NCBI GenBank assembly: GCA_016775335.1
Contig: JAEUGJ010000033.1
Coordinates: 23,699-87,698, forward strand
Source: Mogibacterium sp.
Lineage (GTDB): Bacteria > Bacillota > Clostridia > Peptostreptococcales > Anaerovoracaceae
Reading direction: 5' to 3'
DNA: 64,000 nt
Shown: positions 7,361 to 16,784 of the stretch, piece after piece
Numbering within the stretch: position 1 is the stretch's first letter
How the letters are laid out: each line of letters begins with the position of its first letter
Translations under genes and position numbers: made by a program
The notes under the pieces: model-generated
What the model was told of the DNA's origin: nothing
The model's database searches: none
Seen by the model: only the letters and a program-made list of their open reading frames with translations

Positions 7361-9478
7361 ATGGGAAGATTTACAGATTATCGCACCTTTAAGACGGCAC
7401 TGGGCGGAAGACTGCTGCAGTTCGAGATCGGAAAGGTATGCGAGCAGGCAAATGGACAGGTAACGGTTCGTTACGGTGAGACCGTAGTGAACTGCACAGC
7501 AACTGCATCGAAGGAACCGAGACAGGACATCGATTTCTTCCCGCTGAGCTGTGATTACGAAGAGAAGATGTATAGTGTCGGAAAGATTCCGGGAGGATAT
7601 ATCAAGAGAGAGGGCAAGCCGGGCGAGAAGGCAATTCTCACATCCCGTCTGATTGACCGTCCGCTGAGACCGCTGTTCCCGAAGGGCTTCCGGAACGACG
7701 TCGTTGTTGTAGCAAGTGCATGGAGTGTGGATCACGATTGCTCTCCGGAAATCGCTGCAATGCTGGGTTCCTCCGTTGCACTGGCAACATCGGATATTCC
7801 GTGGGATGGCCCGACTGCCGCTGTTGTAGTCGGCAGAGTGGACGGCGAGCTGATCATTAACCCGACCTACGAGCAGAGAATGGCTTCCGATATCAACCTG
7901 ACCGTTTCCGGTACCAAGGAAGCAATCATGATGGTTGAGGCCGGCGCAAATGAAGTTCCGGAAATGGAAATGTTGGATGCCATCATGTTCGGTCATGAAG
8001 AAATCAAGAAGCTGTGCGAATTCATCGAGGAAATCGTTGCCGAAGTGGGCAAGGAAAAGATGGAATACAAGGTATTCAAGGCAACAGAGGAAATCGATGC
8101 CGCAGTTCGTGAATTCGCTACCGAGAAGATGATCACTGCCATCAAGACTGTTGAGAAGCAGGAACGCATGGCCAACATGGATGCGGTTGAGAAGGAAACT
8201 AAGGAGCATTTCGCAGAGATTTTCCCGGAAGGGGAAAAGGATGTTGCGGAGGTTCTGTACAACATTAAGAAAGAGAACGTTCGTGCGATGATTCTGGATG
8301 ACGGAATCCGTCCGGATAACAGAAAGCTGACGGAGATTCGTCCGCTCTGGTCCGAGACCGGCCTGCTGCCGAGAGCACATGGATCCGGACTCTTCAAGAG
8401 AGGTCAGACTCAGGTTCTGTCCGTTGCAACTCTGGCTCCGGAGAACGAAGCACAGAATCTGGACAGCATCGACATCGACCGTACCACAAAGAGATATATG
8501 CATCAGTACAACTTCCCGGGATACTGCACCGGTGAAGCGAAGACCAGCAGAGGTCCGGGCAGAAGAGAAATCGGACACGGCGCACTGGCAGAGAGAGCAC
8601 TTCTCCCGGTTATTCCGAGCGAAGAAGAGTTCCCTTATGCAATCCGTGTGGTTTCCGAAGTTCTGTCTTCCAACGGTTCTTCCTCCATGGCATCCACTTG
8701 CGGTTCCTGCCTGGCACTGATGGATGCAGGTGTTCCGATTAAGAAGCCGGTATCCGGAATTGCAATGGGTCTGATCGAGGGCATCAACGAAGACGGCACC
8801 AGCCGTTACGCAATCCTCAGCGATATCCAGGGCATGGAAGACTTCCTGGGCGACATGGACTTCAAGGTAACCGGCACTCCGGATGGCGTCACTGCACTCC
8901 AGATGGATATCAAGGTACACGGTCTGTCCAGAGAAATTCTGGAGCAGGCGCTGAACCAGGCAAAGGAAGGCCGTGCGCACATTCTGGAGAACATGCTGGA
9001 AGAGCTGCCTGAACCGAGAAAAGAGCTGTCCCCATATGCACCGAGAGTTATCTTCATGCGTGTGGATCCGGATAAGGTTCGTCTGGTTATCGGACCGGGC
9101 GGAAAGACCGTTAATCGGATTGTGGAGGAAACCGGCGTTAAAATCGACATCTCCGATGATGATGTGGGCAAGATCTGCATCTACAGTGAGGATATGGCAG
9201 GTGCAGAAGCCGCAAAGAGAGAAATCGAGCTTATCACGAAGGACGTGGAAGTGGGCGAAGTGTACACCGGTACCGTTAAGCGTATCATGAACTTCGGCGC
9301 ATTCATCGAAATCCTGCCGGGTAAGGAAGGTCTGCTGCACATCTCCAAGATGGCAAACCACCGTGTTGAGAAGGTGGAAGATGTGATGAACATCGGCGAT
9401 AAGGTTGAGGTTAAGGTTACCGAGATCGATAACCAGAACAGAATCAACCTGGTTCGCAAAGATCTGAACCGCCGCTAA
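7361..9478 (+). CDS. pnp: Polyribonucleotide nucleotidyltransferase (PNPase)
   Basis: This 705-residue enzyme degrades RNA from the 3' end by phosphorolysis, or polymerises NDPs. Two RNase PH-like domains are visible (starting at [17 protein letters not shown] and at [13 protein letters not shown]) with [19 protein letters not shown] typical of the second, catalytic one. A helical linker, a KH domain ([17 protein letters not shown], about 560-610) and a C-terminal S1 domain ([20 protein letters not shown], about 625-690) follow. The length is normal. The ribosome site AAGGAG lies about 12 bases before the ATG. It is probably expressed from read-through of rpsO and a nearby promoter, and uses the AGA/CGT arginine codons of strongly expressed genes. 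Confidence 0.98.
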   Translation: MGRFTDYRTFKTALGGRLLQFEIGKVCEQANGQVTVRYGETVVNCTATASKEPRQDIDFFPLSCDYEEKMYSVGKIPGGYIKREGKPGEKAILTSRLIDRPLRPLFPKGFRNDVVVVASAWSVDHDCSPEIAAMLGSSVALATSDIPWDGPTAAVVVGRVDGELIINPTYEQRMASDINLTVSGTKEAIMMVEAGANEVPEMEMLDAIMFGHEEIKKLCEFIEEIVAEVGKEKMEYKVFKATEEIDAAVREFATEKMITAIKTVEKQERMANMDAVEKETKEHFAEIFPEGEKDVAEVLYNIKKENVRAMILDDGIRPDNRKLTEIRPLWSETGLLPRAHGSGLFKRGQTQVLSVATLAPENEAQNLDSIDIDRTTKRYMHQYNFPGYCTGEAKTSRGPGRREIGHGALAERALLPVIPSEEEFPYAIRVVSEVLSSNGSSSMASTCGSCLALMDAGVPIKKPVSGIAMGLIEGINEDGTSRYAILSDIQGMEDFLGDMDFKVTGTPDGVTALQMDIKVHGLSREILEQALNQAKEGRAHILENMLEELPEPRKELSPYAPRVIFMRVDPDKVRLVIGPGGKTVNRIVEETGVKIDISDDDVGKICIYSEDMAGAEAAKREIELITKDVEVGEVYTGTVKRIMNFGAFIEILPGKEGLLHISKMANHRVEKVEDVMNIGDKVEVKVTEIDNQNRINLVRKDLNRR

Positions 9479-9491
9479 TTCCACAATGAAG

Positions 9492-9521
9492 TTGAAATAG
9501 TTCAGCGGAAAGTGATATAAT
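9492..9521 (+). promoter_or_regulatory. Promoter of the DUF2207-lemA unit
   Basis: TTGAAA (9492-9497), an 18-base spacer and TATAAT (9516-9521), just after the pnp stop codon; no pnp terminator is apparent. Confidence 0.7.
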
Positions 9522-9567
9522 TTAAATAAGTATAAGCTGCGAAACCACGCAGAGAAAGGAGAGTCCT

Positions 9568-11511
9568 GTGTCGACAAGTACAAAGACATTCCGCTATTTG
9601 ATAGTTGCTGTGGCATTCGCAGCTTTTCTGTATATTGCGGGATTTGTAAATGCTGATACGGTATACGGATATACCACACCGGAATACGATGTGGATATTC
9701 ATGCCAATATCAATCAGACCTTCGATTACCGGGAACGCATTACGGTGGATTTCGGGGAAGAAGCCCATCACGGAATTTATCGGTACATTCCGTTAGGCAG
9801 CAAGTATCGGATTAAAGATATTAAGGTCAACAACTACGAATACGACACTTATGCGGAGTCCGGAAATCAGGTTATTAAAGTGGGTTCGGCCGACACGACG
9901 CTGAAGGGAAAACAGACGTACATCATTCGGTACACGATTCAGGGAATTCAGGATAACGATTCCAAAGCGGATTATCTGAATCTGGATGGAATCCCGGGGG
10001 GATGGGAGACACCAATCGATAAAGCAAAGGTCACCATTCACCTGCCGAAGGATTTTGAATTCAAGGATCTTCAGTATTACAGCGGTACATACGGTTCCAC
10101 CATCAATAAATACGGAACCTGGAAGAAGGACGGACCAACAATCGTCTATGAGGCGGAGAATTTACCGAAATCGGCGGGCGCTTCCGTCTACGGAGTGCTT
10201 CCGGAAGGCAGCTGGACCGGATCGCTGAGCTACGGCTGGGTCAAGAACCTGCTGCTGATTCTCGTTCTGGCAGGGACACTGATTATGGTGCTGCTGCGCA
10301 TTACCTGGGGCCGAAATCCGGAGATTACGGAGACGGTGGAATTCTACCCGCCGGAGGGCTTAACGCCAATCGATGTAGGGTACATCATCGACGGAACCGT
10401 GGACGACAGCGATATGACGGCCACATTCTTCTATCTGGCCGATAAGGGATATATCGATATCGACGAATACAAGAAGAACAAATTCAAATTCACCCGTCTG
10501 GGAGATTTGCCGGAATCGGAGAAGCCTTCCATCCAACGATTCTTCCGGGGAATTTTCGGAAGTGCCGCCTTTAAGGATTACGAGACGCTGAAGGAAAAGG
10601 AGCCGAAGAAATTAACCGTTCGAACCAAGGAAATCGGAGACCGGATGCACCATGCTTTTGAGGACATCCCATCTCTGGTGGACGACGAGTATTCCGGCGG
10701 ACATAAGCTGTTTACCGCCAAATCCCGGAAAGCGGATCGAATCGGAAAGATGATTTTCTTCCTGGTGCCGGCACTGGCAACGGCATTGCTGATGTTCCTG
10801 AACACCACATTGTCCCTTCTGTATTCCGCAGCCACCGGACTGGTGGTGGGATTGTTCTTCCTGGCACTGACAAGAAAGCTGGTGAGCATCTACTACTATC
10901 GGAAGAGCCGTAAGGGATCCAGCGTGGCACTGAAGTTCGCACTTTGGGTAACGATATACGCTTTTGCCGTGCTGGGTTACATGCAGTTCTTCTGCCTGGA
11001 TCCGGAGTGGGGATATAACGATGGCCGAATCACCACCATCCTTCTGGCGTTCTTCGTCATTGGACCGTTGGTTCTTCTGGGCATGAAATCCCGAAGCGAA
11101 TGGAGTGCGGCGCTCTACGGCCGAGTTCTGGGCTTCCGGAACTTTATCCGGGATGCAGAACTGGATCGGATTGAGGAATTGGTGGAAGGAAATCCATCTT
11201 ATTTCTACAATGTTCTGCCGTATGCGTACGTGTTCGGTATGACGAAGAAGTGGGCCAGCAAGTTCGAATCCATTCCGGTGGAGAGACCGTCTTGGTATTC
11301 TCCGTATAACACGGCAGAAGATGCGTACTTCGACGTGGTGATGATGGATTCCATGTTGAATCACGTATCCACCGGTGTGACCGATGTCATTCAAGAGAGC
11401 ATTGCGAAGAGTACGGATTCCGGCAGCAGCGGCGGCGGAGTCTTTAGCAGTGACAGCGGCGGTGGATTCAGCGGCGGCGGCTTCGGCGGCGGAGGCGGCG
11501 GTGCCTGGTAG
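9568..11511 (+). CDS. DUF2207 domain membrane protein with glycine-rich tail
   Basis: The 647-residue protein starts with GTG 9568 behind AAAGGAG. A hydrophobic N-terminus (about 9-29) serves as signal or anchor. An extracytoplasmic DUF2207 beta-rich domain follows (YDVDIHANINQTFDYRERIT to about 215), then membrane segments near 226-245, 391-433, 452-475 and 488-507. The cytoplasmic C-terminus ends in a Gly/Ser-rich tail with GGGFSGGGFGGGGGGAW, a hallmark of this family and of some TPM-type proteins. The function is not known. It is followed by lemA; DUF2207 and LemA proteins are often neighbours, which suggests a joint envelope role. Confidence 0.85.
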   Translation: MSTSTKTFRYLIVAVAFAAFLYIAGFVNADTVYGYTTPEYDVDIHANINQTFDYRERITVDFGEEAHHGIYRYIPLGSKYRIKDIKVNNYEYDTYAESGNQVIKVGSADTTLKGKQTYIIRYTIQGIQDNDSKADYLNLDGIPGGWETPIDKAKVTIHLPKDFEFKDLQYYSGTYGSTINKYGTWKKDGPTIVYEAENLPKSAGASVYGVLPEGSWTGSLSYGWVKNLLLILVLAGTLIMVLLRITWGRNPEITETVEFYPPEGLTPIDVGYIIDGTVDDSDMTATFFYLADKGYIDIDEYKKNKFKFTRLGDLPESEKPSIQRFFRGIFGSAAFKDYETLKEKEPKKLTVRTKEIGDRMHHAFEDIPSLVDDEYSGGHKLFTAKSRKADRIGKMIFFLVPALATALLMFLNTTLSLLYSAATGLVVGLFFLALTRKLVSIYYYRKSRKGSSVALKFALWVTIYAFAVLGYMQFFCLDPEWGYNDGRITTILLAFFVIGPLVLLGMKSRSEWSAALYGRVLGFRNFIRDAELDRIEELVEGNPSYFYNVLPYAYVFGMTKKWASKFESIPVERPSWYSPYNTAEDAYFDVVMMDSMLNHVSTGVTDVIQESIAKSTDSGSSGGGVFSSDSGGGFSGGGFGGGGGGAW

Positions 11512-11561
11512 CCCCGAAATATTGTTTTTACATGCGAACTCGCAGAAGAAAGGAGTGTGCT

Positions 11562-12119
11562 ATGGCTTTGATTATTGTTCTTGTGGTGGCGGCAGTGATT
11601 CTCGTATGGGGAATCTCCACCTATAACGGTTTTGTTCGTGGGGACGTAAATGTGGAAGAGGCGTTTGCAACCATGGACGTTTATTTGAAGAAGAGATTCG
11701 ATTTAATCCCGAATCTGGTGGAGACCGTGAAGGGTTATGCGGCGCACGAAGCGGAAACGCTGAAGTCCGTAATTGCGGCGAGAAACGCCGTGGGTGCGGC
11801 AACTACCCAGAGTGAGAAGTTCGAGTCCGAAGCGGGACTGACCCAGGCGCTTCGTTCCATCAACATCGTGGCGGAGCAGTACCCGGATCTGAAGGCCAAT
11901 CAGAATTTTCAGGAGCTGATGACTCAGCTGCAGGCGGTGGAAGGAGATATCGCCAATGCGCGGAAGTACTACAACGCTTGCGTAAAGAAGTTCAATGTAC
12001 GTCTGAAGTCTTTCCCGAGCAACATTATCGGCTCCATGTTCCATTTTGAGATGAAGACGATGTTCGAAGTTTCTTCCGAAATTGAACGGGAAAATGTGAA
12101 AGTCAGCTTTGATAAATAA
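11562..12119 (+). CDS. lemA: LemA family protein
   Basis: The 185-residue protein has one N-terminal membrane helix (ALIIVLVVAAVILVWGI) and then the helical LemA domain: KKRFDLIPNLVETVKGYAAH, ATTQSEKFESEAGLTQAL and FQELMTQLQAVEGDIANARK. The last of these leads into the conserved YYN motif. LemA proteins are membrane-anchored helical bundles facing outward; their biochemical role is unsettled. ATG 11562 is chosen for its AAAGGAG site; an in-frame ATG 30 bases upstream has none. It forms a unit with the DUF2207 gene and ends at a strong terminator. Confidence 0.93.
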   Translation: MALIIVLVVAAVILVWGISTYNGFVRGDVNVEEAFATMDVYLKKRFDLIPNLVETVKGYAAHEAETLKSVIAARNAVGAATTQSEKFESEAGLTQALRSINIVAEQYPDLKANQNFQELMTQLQAVEGDIANARKYYNACVKKFNVRLKSFPSNIIGSMFHFEMKTMFEVSSEIERENVKVSFDK

Positions 12120-12133
12120 GATGGATTGAGTGA

Positions 12134-12161
12134 GGGGCGCCCTGTTTCGGGGCGCCTTTTC
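12134..12161 (+). terminator. lemA terminator
   Basis: GGCGCCC / GGGCGCC stem with a TGTTTCG loop and a TTTT tail. Confidence 0.85.
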
Positions 12162-12179
12162 CGATATGAAGGATAGGAC

Positions 12180-14222
12180 ATGAAGGAAATATACAAGAAA
12201 GGCTACACGCAGAATCGAGAGCTGTCCTGGCTGCGGTTTAACGAGCGATGCCTGGAGGAAGCGCTGGATGAATCCATTCCAGAGCTGGAAGCGTTGAATT
12301 TCGTGAAGATTTTTTCCGGCAATCTGGATGAATTTTTCATGGTTCGGGTCGGTAGTTTGATGGATTTGGACCGGGTGGCGCCGGAGAATCGGGATCCCCT
12401 TTCGGGGATGAGCCCGTCTCGGCAGCTGAAGCAGATCAGCAAGAACACACGGTTTCTGTATTACAAGCGGGAGCAGATCTACGAGAAAGTTCGAAAGAAT
12501 CTTCGGGAAAAAGAAGTGTGGATTAAGAGCAATGAGGAACTGGCCGGCCCGGAGCGGGAGGTCTGTTTCGCATACTTCCGGGATGTCCTTCTGAAGCAGG
12601 TATCCATCCGGTTCCTTTCCGGAATCGATGGGCTGCCGGAGCTGAAGAACAATCAGACGGTGCTGCTGGGAAAACTGGATGAGGGTTATTATTCCGTCGT
12701 GACTTTTCCGGAAGAGATGCCGGCACTGCTTACTTTGGAAAACAGTTCGGCGGGGTTCATCGGAATCCGAACGCCGGATGTTCTGATGGAATTCTTCGAC
12801 AAGTGGATGCTGCCATTTCAGGCAAAAGAAAAACTGCTTCTCCGCGTTACCCGAAATGCGGAATTTCGGGAAGGCGAGGAAGACGAACTGCTGAAAGCGG
12901 ATTTTCGGGCACAGATTCAGAAAATGCTCCGAGAGCGGAGCACACAGCCATTGGTTCGTCTGGAAATCCGGGGGAATTGCTCGGATTCCTTCCGAGAGGA
13001 ATTGATTGCGAAATTTAAGATTCCGAAAAAACACTGCTTCACCACAACGGCGCCTTTGGAGTACGGATTTCTGGATGAATTGAAGGAGCTTCTGCCGAAG
13101 TCAACCCTTCGGACACTTTCCTATCCGAGATACACTCCTCGAAGCACGCCAACGTTCTTTGAGGAAAAGGTGGTGGATTATGCCAAGCGGGGAGACATTC
13201 TCTCGTCCTATCCCTACGACTCCATGATGCCCCTTCTTCGGATGCTGAAAGAAGCGGTGACGGACGACCGGGTGCGGGAAATTCGCATGACCATCTACCG
13301 GCTCAGCAGTCATACCCAAATTGCGGAATACCTGGCACAGGCGGCGGAAAACGGAAAGAAAGTTAAAGTCCTGATCGAACTTCGCGCCCGATTCGACGAG
13401 CAGAACAACATCAACTGGTCCCGCCGGCTGGAGCGGGCCGGGTGCAAGATCTATTACGGCAGCGAAAGCATGGATGACTATAAGGTGCATTGCAAGATTT
13501 GTCAGGTAGTTCTGGAAGAGATGGGAGAGAAGCGGTACCTGACCCAGGTGGGCACAGGGAACTACAACGAGACCACCGCCAAGCTCTATACGGACTTCTC
13601 GCTGATTACGTATAATCAGCCGCTGGGGAAGGATGTGTCCCGGTTCTTTAAGAACATCTGCAAAAATAAATATTTCGAAGATTATAAATACATTCTGGCC
13701 GCCCCCCAGGGTTTCAAGCAAGCGATTCTGCAGCAGATTGAGTCGGAAACCGCGAAAGGCAAGAAGGGCCGTATTTTTATAAAAGTAAACTCCATGACGG
13801 ATCCGGATGTCATCCGAAAGTTGTCCGAGGCGTCGGAGGCGGGCGTAAAAATTCGGATGATTGTTCGAGGCATCTGCTGCCTGCTGCCGGGGGTGGCAAA
13901 GCGCACCGAGAACATTGACGTTGTGAATGTGGTGGGACGGTATCTGGAGCATTCTCGGGTGTATATTTTTGGCAGCGGAAAGAAGGAACGGATGTATATC
14001 AGTTCGGCGGACCTGATGACGCGCAATACCGAAAAGCGGGTGGAGCTGGCATTTCCGGTAATCGACCCGAAGGTGCGGAGCCGCATTAAGAACACGCTGC
14101 TTCTGAATTACATGGATAACGTGAAAGGGCGGCGGCTGGATTCGGAAGGCTGCTACCGACGGAAGGACGTGAAGGGAGAGCCGGTGAACAGTCAGCAGCG
14201 GCTGATGGATGAGCAGATTTGA
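12180..14222 (+). CDS. ppk1: Polyphosphate kinase 1
   Basis: This 680-residue enzyme reversibly transfers the terminal phosphate of ATP to inorganic polyphosphate. The N-terminal domain has NRELSWLRFNERCLEEA and NLDEFFMVRVGSL. The phospholipase-D-like catalytic half has ARFDEQNNINWSRRLERAG followed by His437 in KVHCKI, the phosphorylated histidine (His435 in E. coli), and the second conserved histidine His591 in EHSRVYIFG, with YISSADLMTRN after it. The length matches the family. It starts 18 bases after the lemA terminator tail. It is followed at once by a CmpB-like membrane protein whose TTG start lies 24 bases after the ppk1 stop. Confidence 0.96.
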   Translation: MKEIYKKGYTQNRELSWLRFNERCLEEALDESIPELEALNFVKIFSGNLDEFFMVRVGSLMDLDRVAPENRDPLSGMSPSRQLKQISKNTRFLYYKREQIYEKVRKNLREKEVWIKSNEELAGPEREVCFAYFRDVLLKQVSIRFLSGIDGLPELKNNQTVLLGKLDEGYYSVVTFPEEMPALLTLENSSAGFIGIRTPDVLMEFFDKWMLPFQAKEKLLLRVTRNAEFREGEEDELLKADFRAQIQKMLRERSTQPLVRLEIRGNCSDSFREELIAKFKIPKKHCFTTTAPLEYGFLDELKELLPKSTLRTLSYPRYTPRSTPTFFEEKVVDYAKRGDILSSYPYDSMMPLLRMLKEAVTDDRVREIRMTIYRLSSHTQIAEYLAQAAENGKKVKVLIELRARFDEQNNINWSRRLERAGCKIYYGSESMDDYKVHCKICQVVLEEMGEKRYLTQVGTGNYNETTAKLYTDFSLITYNQPLGKDVSRFFKNICKNKYFEDYKYILAAPQGFKQAILQQIESETAKGKKGRIFIKVNSMTDPDVIRKLSEASEAGVKIRMIVRGICCLLPGVAKRTENIDVVNVVGRYLEHSRVYIFGSGKKERMYISSADLMTRNTEKRVELAFPVIDPKVRSRIKNTLLLNYMDNVKGRRLDSEGCYRRKDVKGEPVNSQQRLMDEQI

Positions 14223-14245
14223 CGACAGAAGGGAGTGTTGGACCG

Positions 14246-15166
14246 TTGACGATTGTACAGATAGCATGGTATTTTCTCATATATTCATTTCTCGGCTGGG
14301 TGGTGGAGGTGGTCTACCAGGCGTTAGAGAAGGGATTGGTGGTAAACCGGGGTTTTCTAAACGGGCCGGTGTGTCCCATCTACGGATTTGGTGTGGTGGG
14401 ATTATTTCTGCTGATGGATGCGGTGTCCACGGAGAACCTGCAGACGCTGAGCCTTTGGAAAATATTCATATGCGGGGCGCTTTTGGCCACGCTGATTGAG
14501 CTGATTGGGGGCTGGATTCTGGATCGGTTCTTTCACGTTCGGCTCTGGGATTACCGGGATAAGCCGTTTAACTTCCGCGGATATATCTGCCTGGAATTCA
14601 GCATTATTTGGGGTCTGGCAATTGTCTTTGTGGTGCGAAATGCCCATCCGGTCATTGAAGATCTGTGCGGTCACATGATGACGCACCATTACGCATTTTT
14701 CTTGATGGTATTTTTATATATGCTGTATTTTGCGGACTTCGTGGTATCCGTATTCATCCTGATTGGTTTGAACAAGCGCTTTGAGGAGCTGGACGAGATG
14801 CGGCGAAAGATGCGCACGGTGAGCGACGAGCTGAGTACCCGGATAGGCACCGGTGCACTGGAGACGGCGCAGCGAGTGGATGAAGCGAAGGTTCAGGGTT
14901 ATCTGGCGAAGGCGGAAATGCGGGAGAACCTGGACAACAATCTGAAGGAGTTGGATGCGGCGGGCAGACAGCGAATTCAGGAGCTTCAGAACGAGATGGA
15001 GGCGAGACGGAAGGAGCTGGAACAGCGGAAGGAAGAGTTCTACGATACCTATCGCCGGAGACGCCATTTCGGTTATGGCCGGCTGATGCGGGCGTTCCCG
15101 AAGCTGGAGCACCACGACCACGAGGCGCTGCTGGAGGAGCTGAAAGAGCGGCTGCGTTTGGGGTAA
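14246..15166 (+). CDS. CmpB-like putative ABC transporter permease family protein (DUF1113) with C-terminal coiled coil
   Basis: The 306-residue protein has four membrane segments in the first 180 residues, with the family's pattern FLIYSFLGWVVEVVYQALEKG, NRGFLNGPVCPIYGFGVV, LIELIGGWILDRFFHVRLWDY and NFRGYICLEFSIIWG. It is known as ABC_trans_CmpB, but no transporter ATPase is adjacent and the function is not established. Residues about 185-290 are a long charged coiled coil (ELQNEMEARRKELEQRKEEF). TTG 14246 is chosen because GGGAG lies about ten bases upstream; an earlier TTG overlapping ppk1 lacks a site. Confidence 0.8.
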   Translation: MTIVQIAWYFLIYSFLGWVVEVVYQALEKGLVVNRGFLNGPVCPIYGFGVVGLFLLMDAVSTENLQTLSLWKIFICGALLATLIELIGGWILDRFFHVRLWDYRDKPFNFRGYICLEFSIIWGLAIVFVVRNAHPVIEDLCGHMMTHHYAFFLMVFLYMLYFADFVVSVFILIGLNKRFEELDEMRRKMRTVSDELSTRIGTGALETAQRVDEAKVQGYLAKAEMRENLDNNLKELDAAGRQRIQELQNEMEARRKELEQRKEEFYDTYRRRRHFGYGRLMRAFPKLEHHDHEALLEELKERLRLG

Positions 15167-15190
15167 TATAAAAGAAAGCGGGAGAATAAA

Positions 15191-15796
15191 ATGGCGCTTG
15201 AAAATATTTTGGGAATAACTGACTCTGCGGAACTTGCCAGAGTGGAAGAACAAATCAGCAAGAAGAAGGCTGCATGGTTGTTTGAAAGCGGGAGGCTTGA
15301 CGAATTGACACCGGGTTCTTTTGAAGCGCTCTCGGAGATTCATAGAGTGCTTTTTGGTGAAATATATGATTTTGCAGGAAGCATACGAACGGTGAATATC
15401 GCAAAGGGTGATTTTCGATTTGCTCCCGTAATGTATCTTGAATCATCTATTAAGCATATCGAGAAAATGCCCCAGTCCAACTTTGATGAGATTGTTGAGA
15501 AGTATGTTGAGATGAATATTGCCCATCCGTTCAGAGAAGGGAATGGCAGAAGCATGCGCATATGGCTCAACTTGATGTTCAAGAAAGAAATCCGCAAGGT
15601 GGTTGACTGGAGCAGAGTCGATAAAGATGATTACCTCATGGCAATGGAACGCAGCCCGATAAAGGATATTGAAATCAAGTACGTTCTGAGAAATGCGCTG
15701 ACGGATCTGATTGATGACCGAGATGTGTACATGAAAGGAATCGATCACAGCTATTATTACGAGGGATATAATATCTATAAGGCGAAAGAGCTGTAG
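15191..15796 (+). CDS. Class III Fic family AMP-transferase
   Basis: The 201-residue protein has the Fic core motif HPFREGNGR beginning at His112, which catalyses transfer of AMP (or another phosphate-containing group) to a target hydroxyl. The tail has Ser187-Tyr-Tyr-Tyr-Glu191-Gly, which fits the (S/T)xxxE(G/N) inhibitory motif; its position after the core places it in class III, the NmFic type, which is self-inhibited and needs no separate antitoxin. Accordingly no antitoxin gene precedes it. The base composition is clearly A+T-richer than the flanking ppk1/CmpB and ileS genes, and transposase and antitoxin remnants follow, so horizontal acquisition is likely. The target protein is unknown. 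Confidence 0.92.
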   Translation: MALENILGITDSAELARVEEQISKKKAAWLFESGRLDELTPGSFEALSEIHRVLFGEIYDFAGSIRTVNIAKGDFRFAPVMYLESSIKHIEKMPQSNFDEIVEKYVEMNIAHPFREGNGRSMRIWLNLMFKKEIRKVVDWSRVDKDDYLMAMERSPIKDIEIKYVLRNALTDLIDDRDVYMKGIDHSYYYEGYNIYKAKEL

Positions 15797-15904
15797 TAAG
15801 AAAGAGCCTCTAATTTAGGCCGTTTTCAAAAACTGATATGAAATGACCTTTGTCAAGAGAAAATATTCCGCCATAGTTTTTTCGTAGATAGCTGAACCTT
15901 GATC

Positions 15905-16293
15905 TTACAAGCCAAAGCGCTTGCAAGATACCTTCGGAGAAATAACGTACCATTTGGTGATGCCTAGACGAATCTGGTCTTCAGAACTGCTATGCTCACC
16001 AGGGACGAGGCCAATGTATGAAGCATAGTGGTCGGAGCCATGATTACACATCTGATGTTCATGGCAGTCAGCTGATGGTATAGCGTATAACCGAGGCATC
16101 CAGCCTCATAGCCGCATACAAATTCGCATTCCTCACTGCGTGAGAGACTGACTCCATCAAGGTATTTCTTAATGGCCTTTGCGTCCGGAGATATCTTGAC
16201 TGTAGCAAATGTCTCCTGTGTAGTAACGGAAAAGCAGGAAAGTGTAAAGCTTGCTTTGTGGACATCCATCCCGACATAGATTATACTCTTCAT
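15905..16293 (-). pseudogene. IS110-family transposase remnant (internal deletion and frameshift)
   Basis: From ATG 16293 leftwards, with AAAGGAGG upstream, the N-terminal DEDD domain is intact (YVGMDVHKASFTLSCF, CGYEAGCLGY, VIMAPTTM). After about 95 residues the frame shifts. The other frame encodes part of the C-terminal Transposase_20 domain, YASYIGLVPGEHSSSEDQIR then LGITK, before it diverges and stops at 15905. The central part, normally well over 100 residues, and the end are missing. This is a dead copy left by deletion; no terminal repeats could be identified. Confidence 0.8.
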
Positions 16294-16467
16294 AGTGACC
16301 TCCTTTGTATGCGGTAACCCCCGCTTCTTGAGTAGTGTAGTGACTATTCAAGTATACGGGTAAATCCACGTTGCTACAAATGTGAGGTCACTTCATATTG
16401 TCTAGAGCAAAAGATGAGAGAAAACAATCGGATACGTATGTGCTATATATGAAAGTAGGTGAGCACT
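16294..16467. other. Non-coding flank of the IS110 remnant
   Basis: Between the remnant transposase start and the antitoxin fragment. It probably includes the left end of the element, but IS110-type elements often lack clear inverted repeats and I cannot place the boundary. No promoter or ORF of note is seen. Confidence 0.35.
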
Positions 16468-16644
16468 ATGCCAAATATCAAACTTACTTCAGATCTTGAT
16501 TTACAGGACTTTGATAGGACGCAGGCAACCCTCCGGTTGATGAATGAACTTGCAAAAGGCCGAAAATCCGTTGAAAAGAAAGGCTGGTTGACATTGGGAG
16601 CCGTGGAGAAGAATCTGTTCGGAGACAATATATCAGATGAATAA
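16468..16644 (+). pseudogene. Phd/YefM-type antitoxin remnant, internally deleted
   Basis: The 58-residue frame opens with MPNIKLTSDL, the usual beginning of Phd/YefM (RelB-like prevent-host-death) antitoxins. It jumps directly to DFDRTQATLRLMNELAKGRK and EKKGWLTLGAVEKNLF, which is the C-terminal toxin-wrapping half of the same family. The central dimerisation/DNA-binding part of about 35-40 residues is missing. A GTAGGTGAG ribosome site precedes ATG 16468. No toxin gene follows. It is probably a non-functional relic, although the reading frame is open. Confidence 0.65.
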
Positions 16645-16653
16645 ATGTTAACT

Positions 16654-16690
16654 CAAGGAGCCGCTTGCAGAAATACAGGCGGCTCCTTGT
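16654..16690 (+). terminator. Strong hairpin after the antitoxin remnant
   Basis: An 11-bp stem CAAGGAGCCGC / GCGGCTCCTTG with a 15-base loop. The tail (TATAATGAC) is not a U-tract, so termination efficiency is uncertain. Confidence 0.5.
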
Positions 16691-16755
16691 ATAATGACAC
16701 AGTGAAACGGCATCTGACATTTAGATAATGAGTACGATTTTGTGCATTTAAATTG

Positions 16756-16784
16756 TTGACTTTTAATAAATTTTATACTATATT
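16756..16784 (+). promoter_or_regulatory. ileS promoter
   Basis: TTGACT (16756-16761), a 17-base spacer and TATATT (16779-16784). The leader of about 110 bases has no T-box motif; a weak CGATT/AATCG hairpin before a T-rich run (near 16827-16865) is the only structure seen. Confidence 0.8.

Noticed and set aside
7358..9679. Minus-strand frame of about 770 codons opposite pnp
   Set aside because: It is complementary to a certain gene, with low-complexity composition rich in His, Cys and Leu and no domain.
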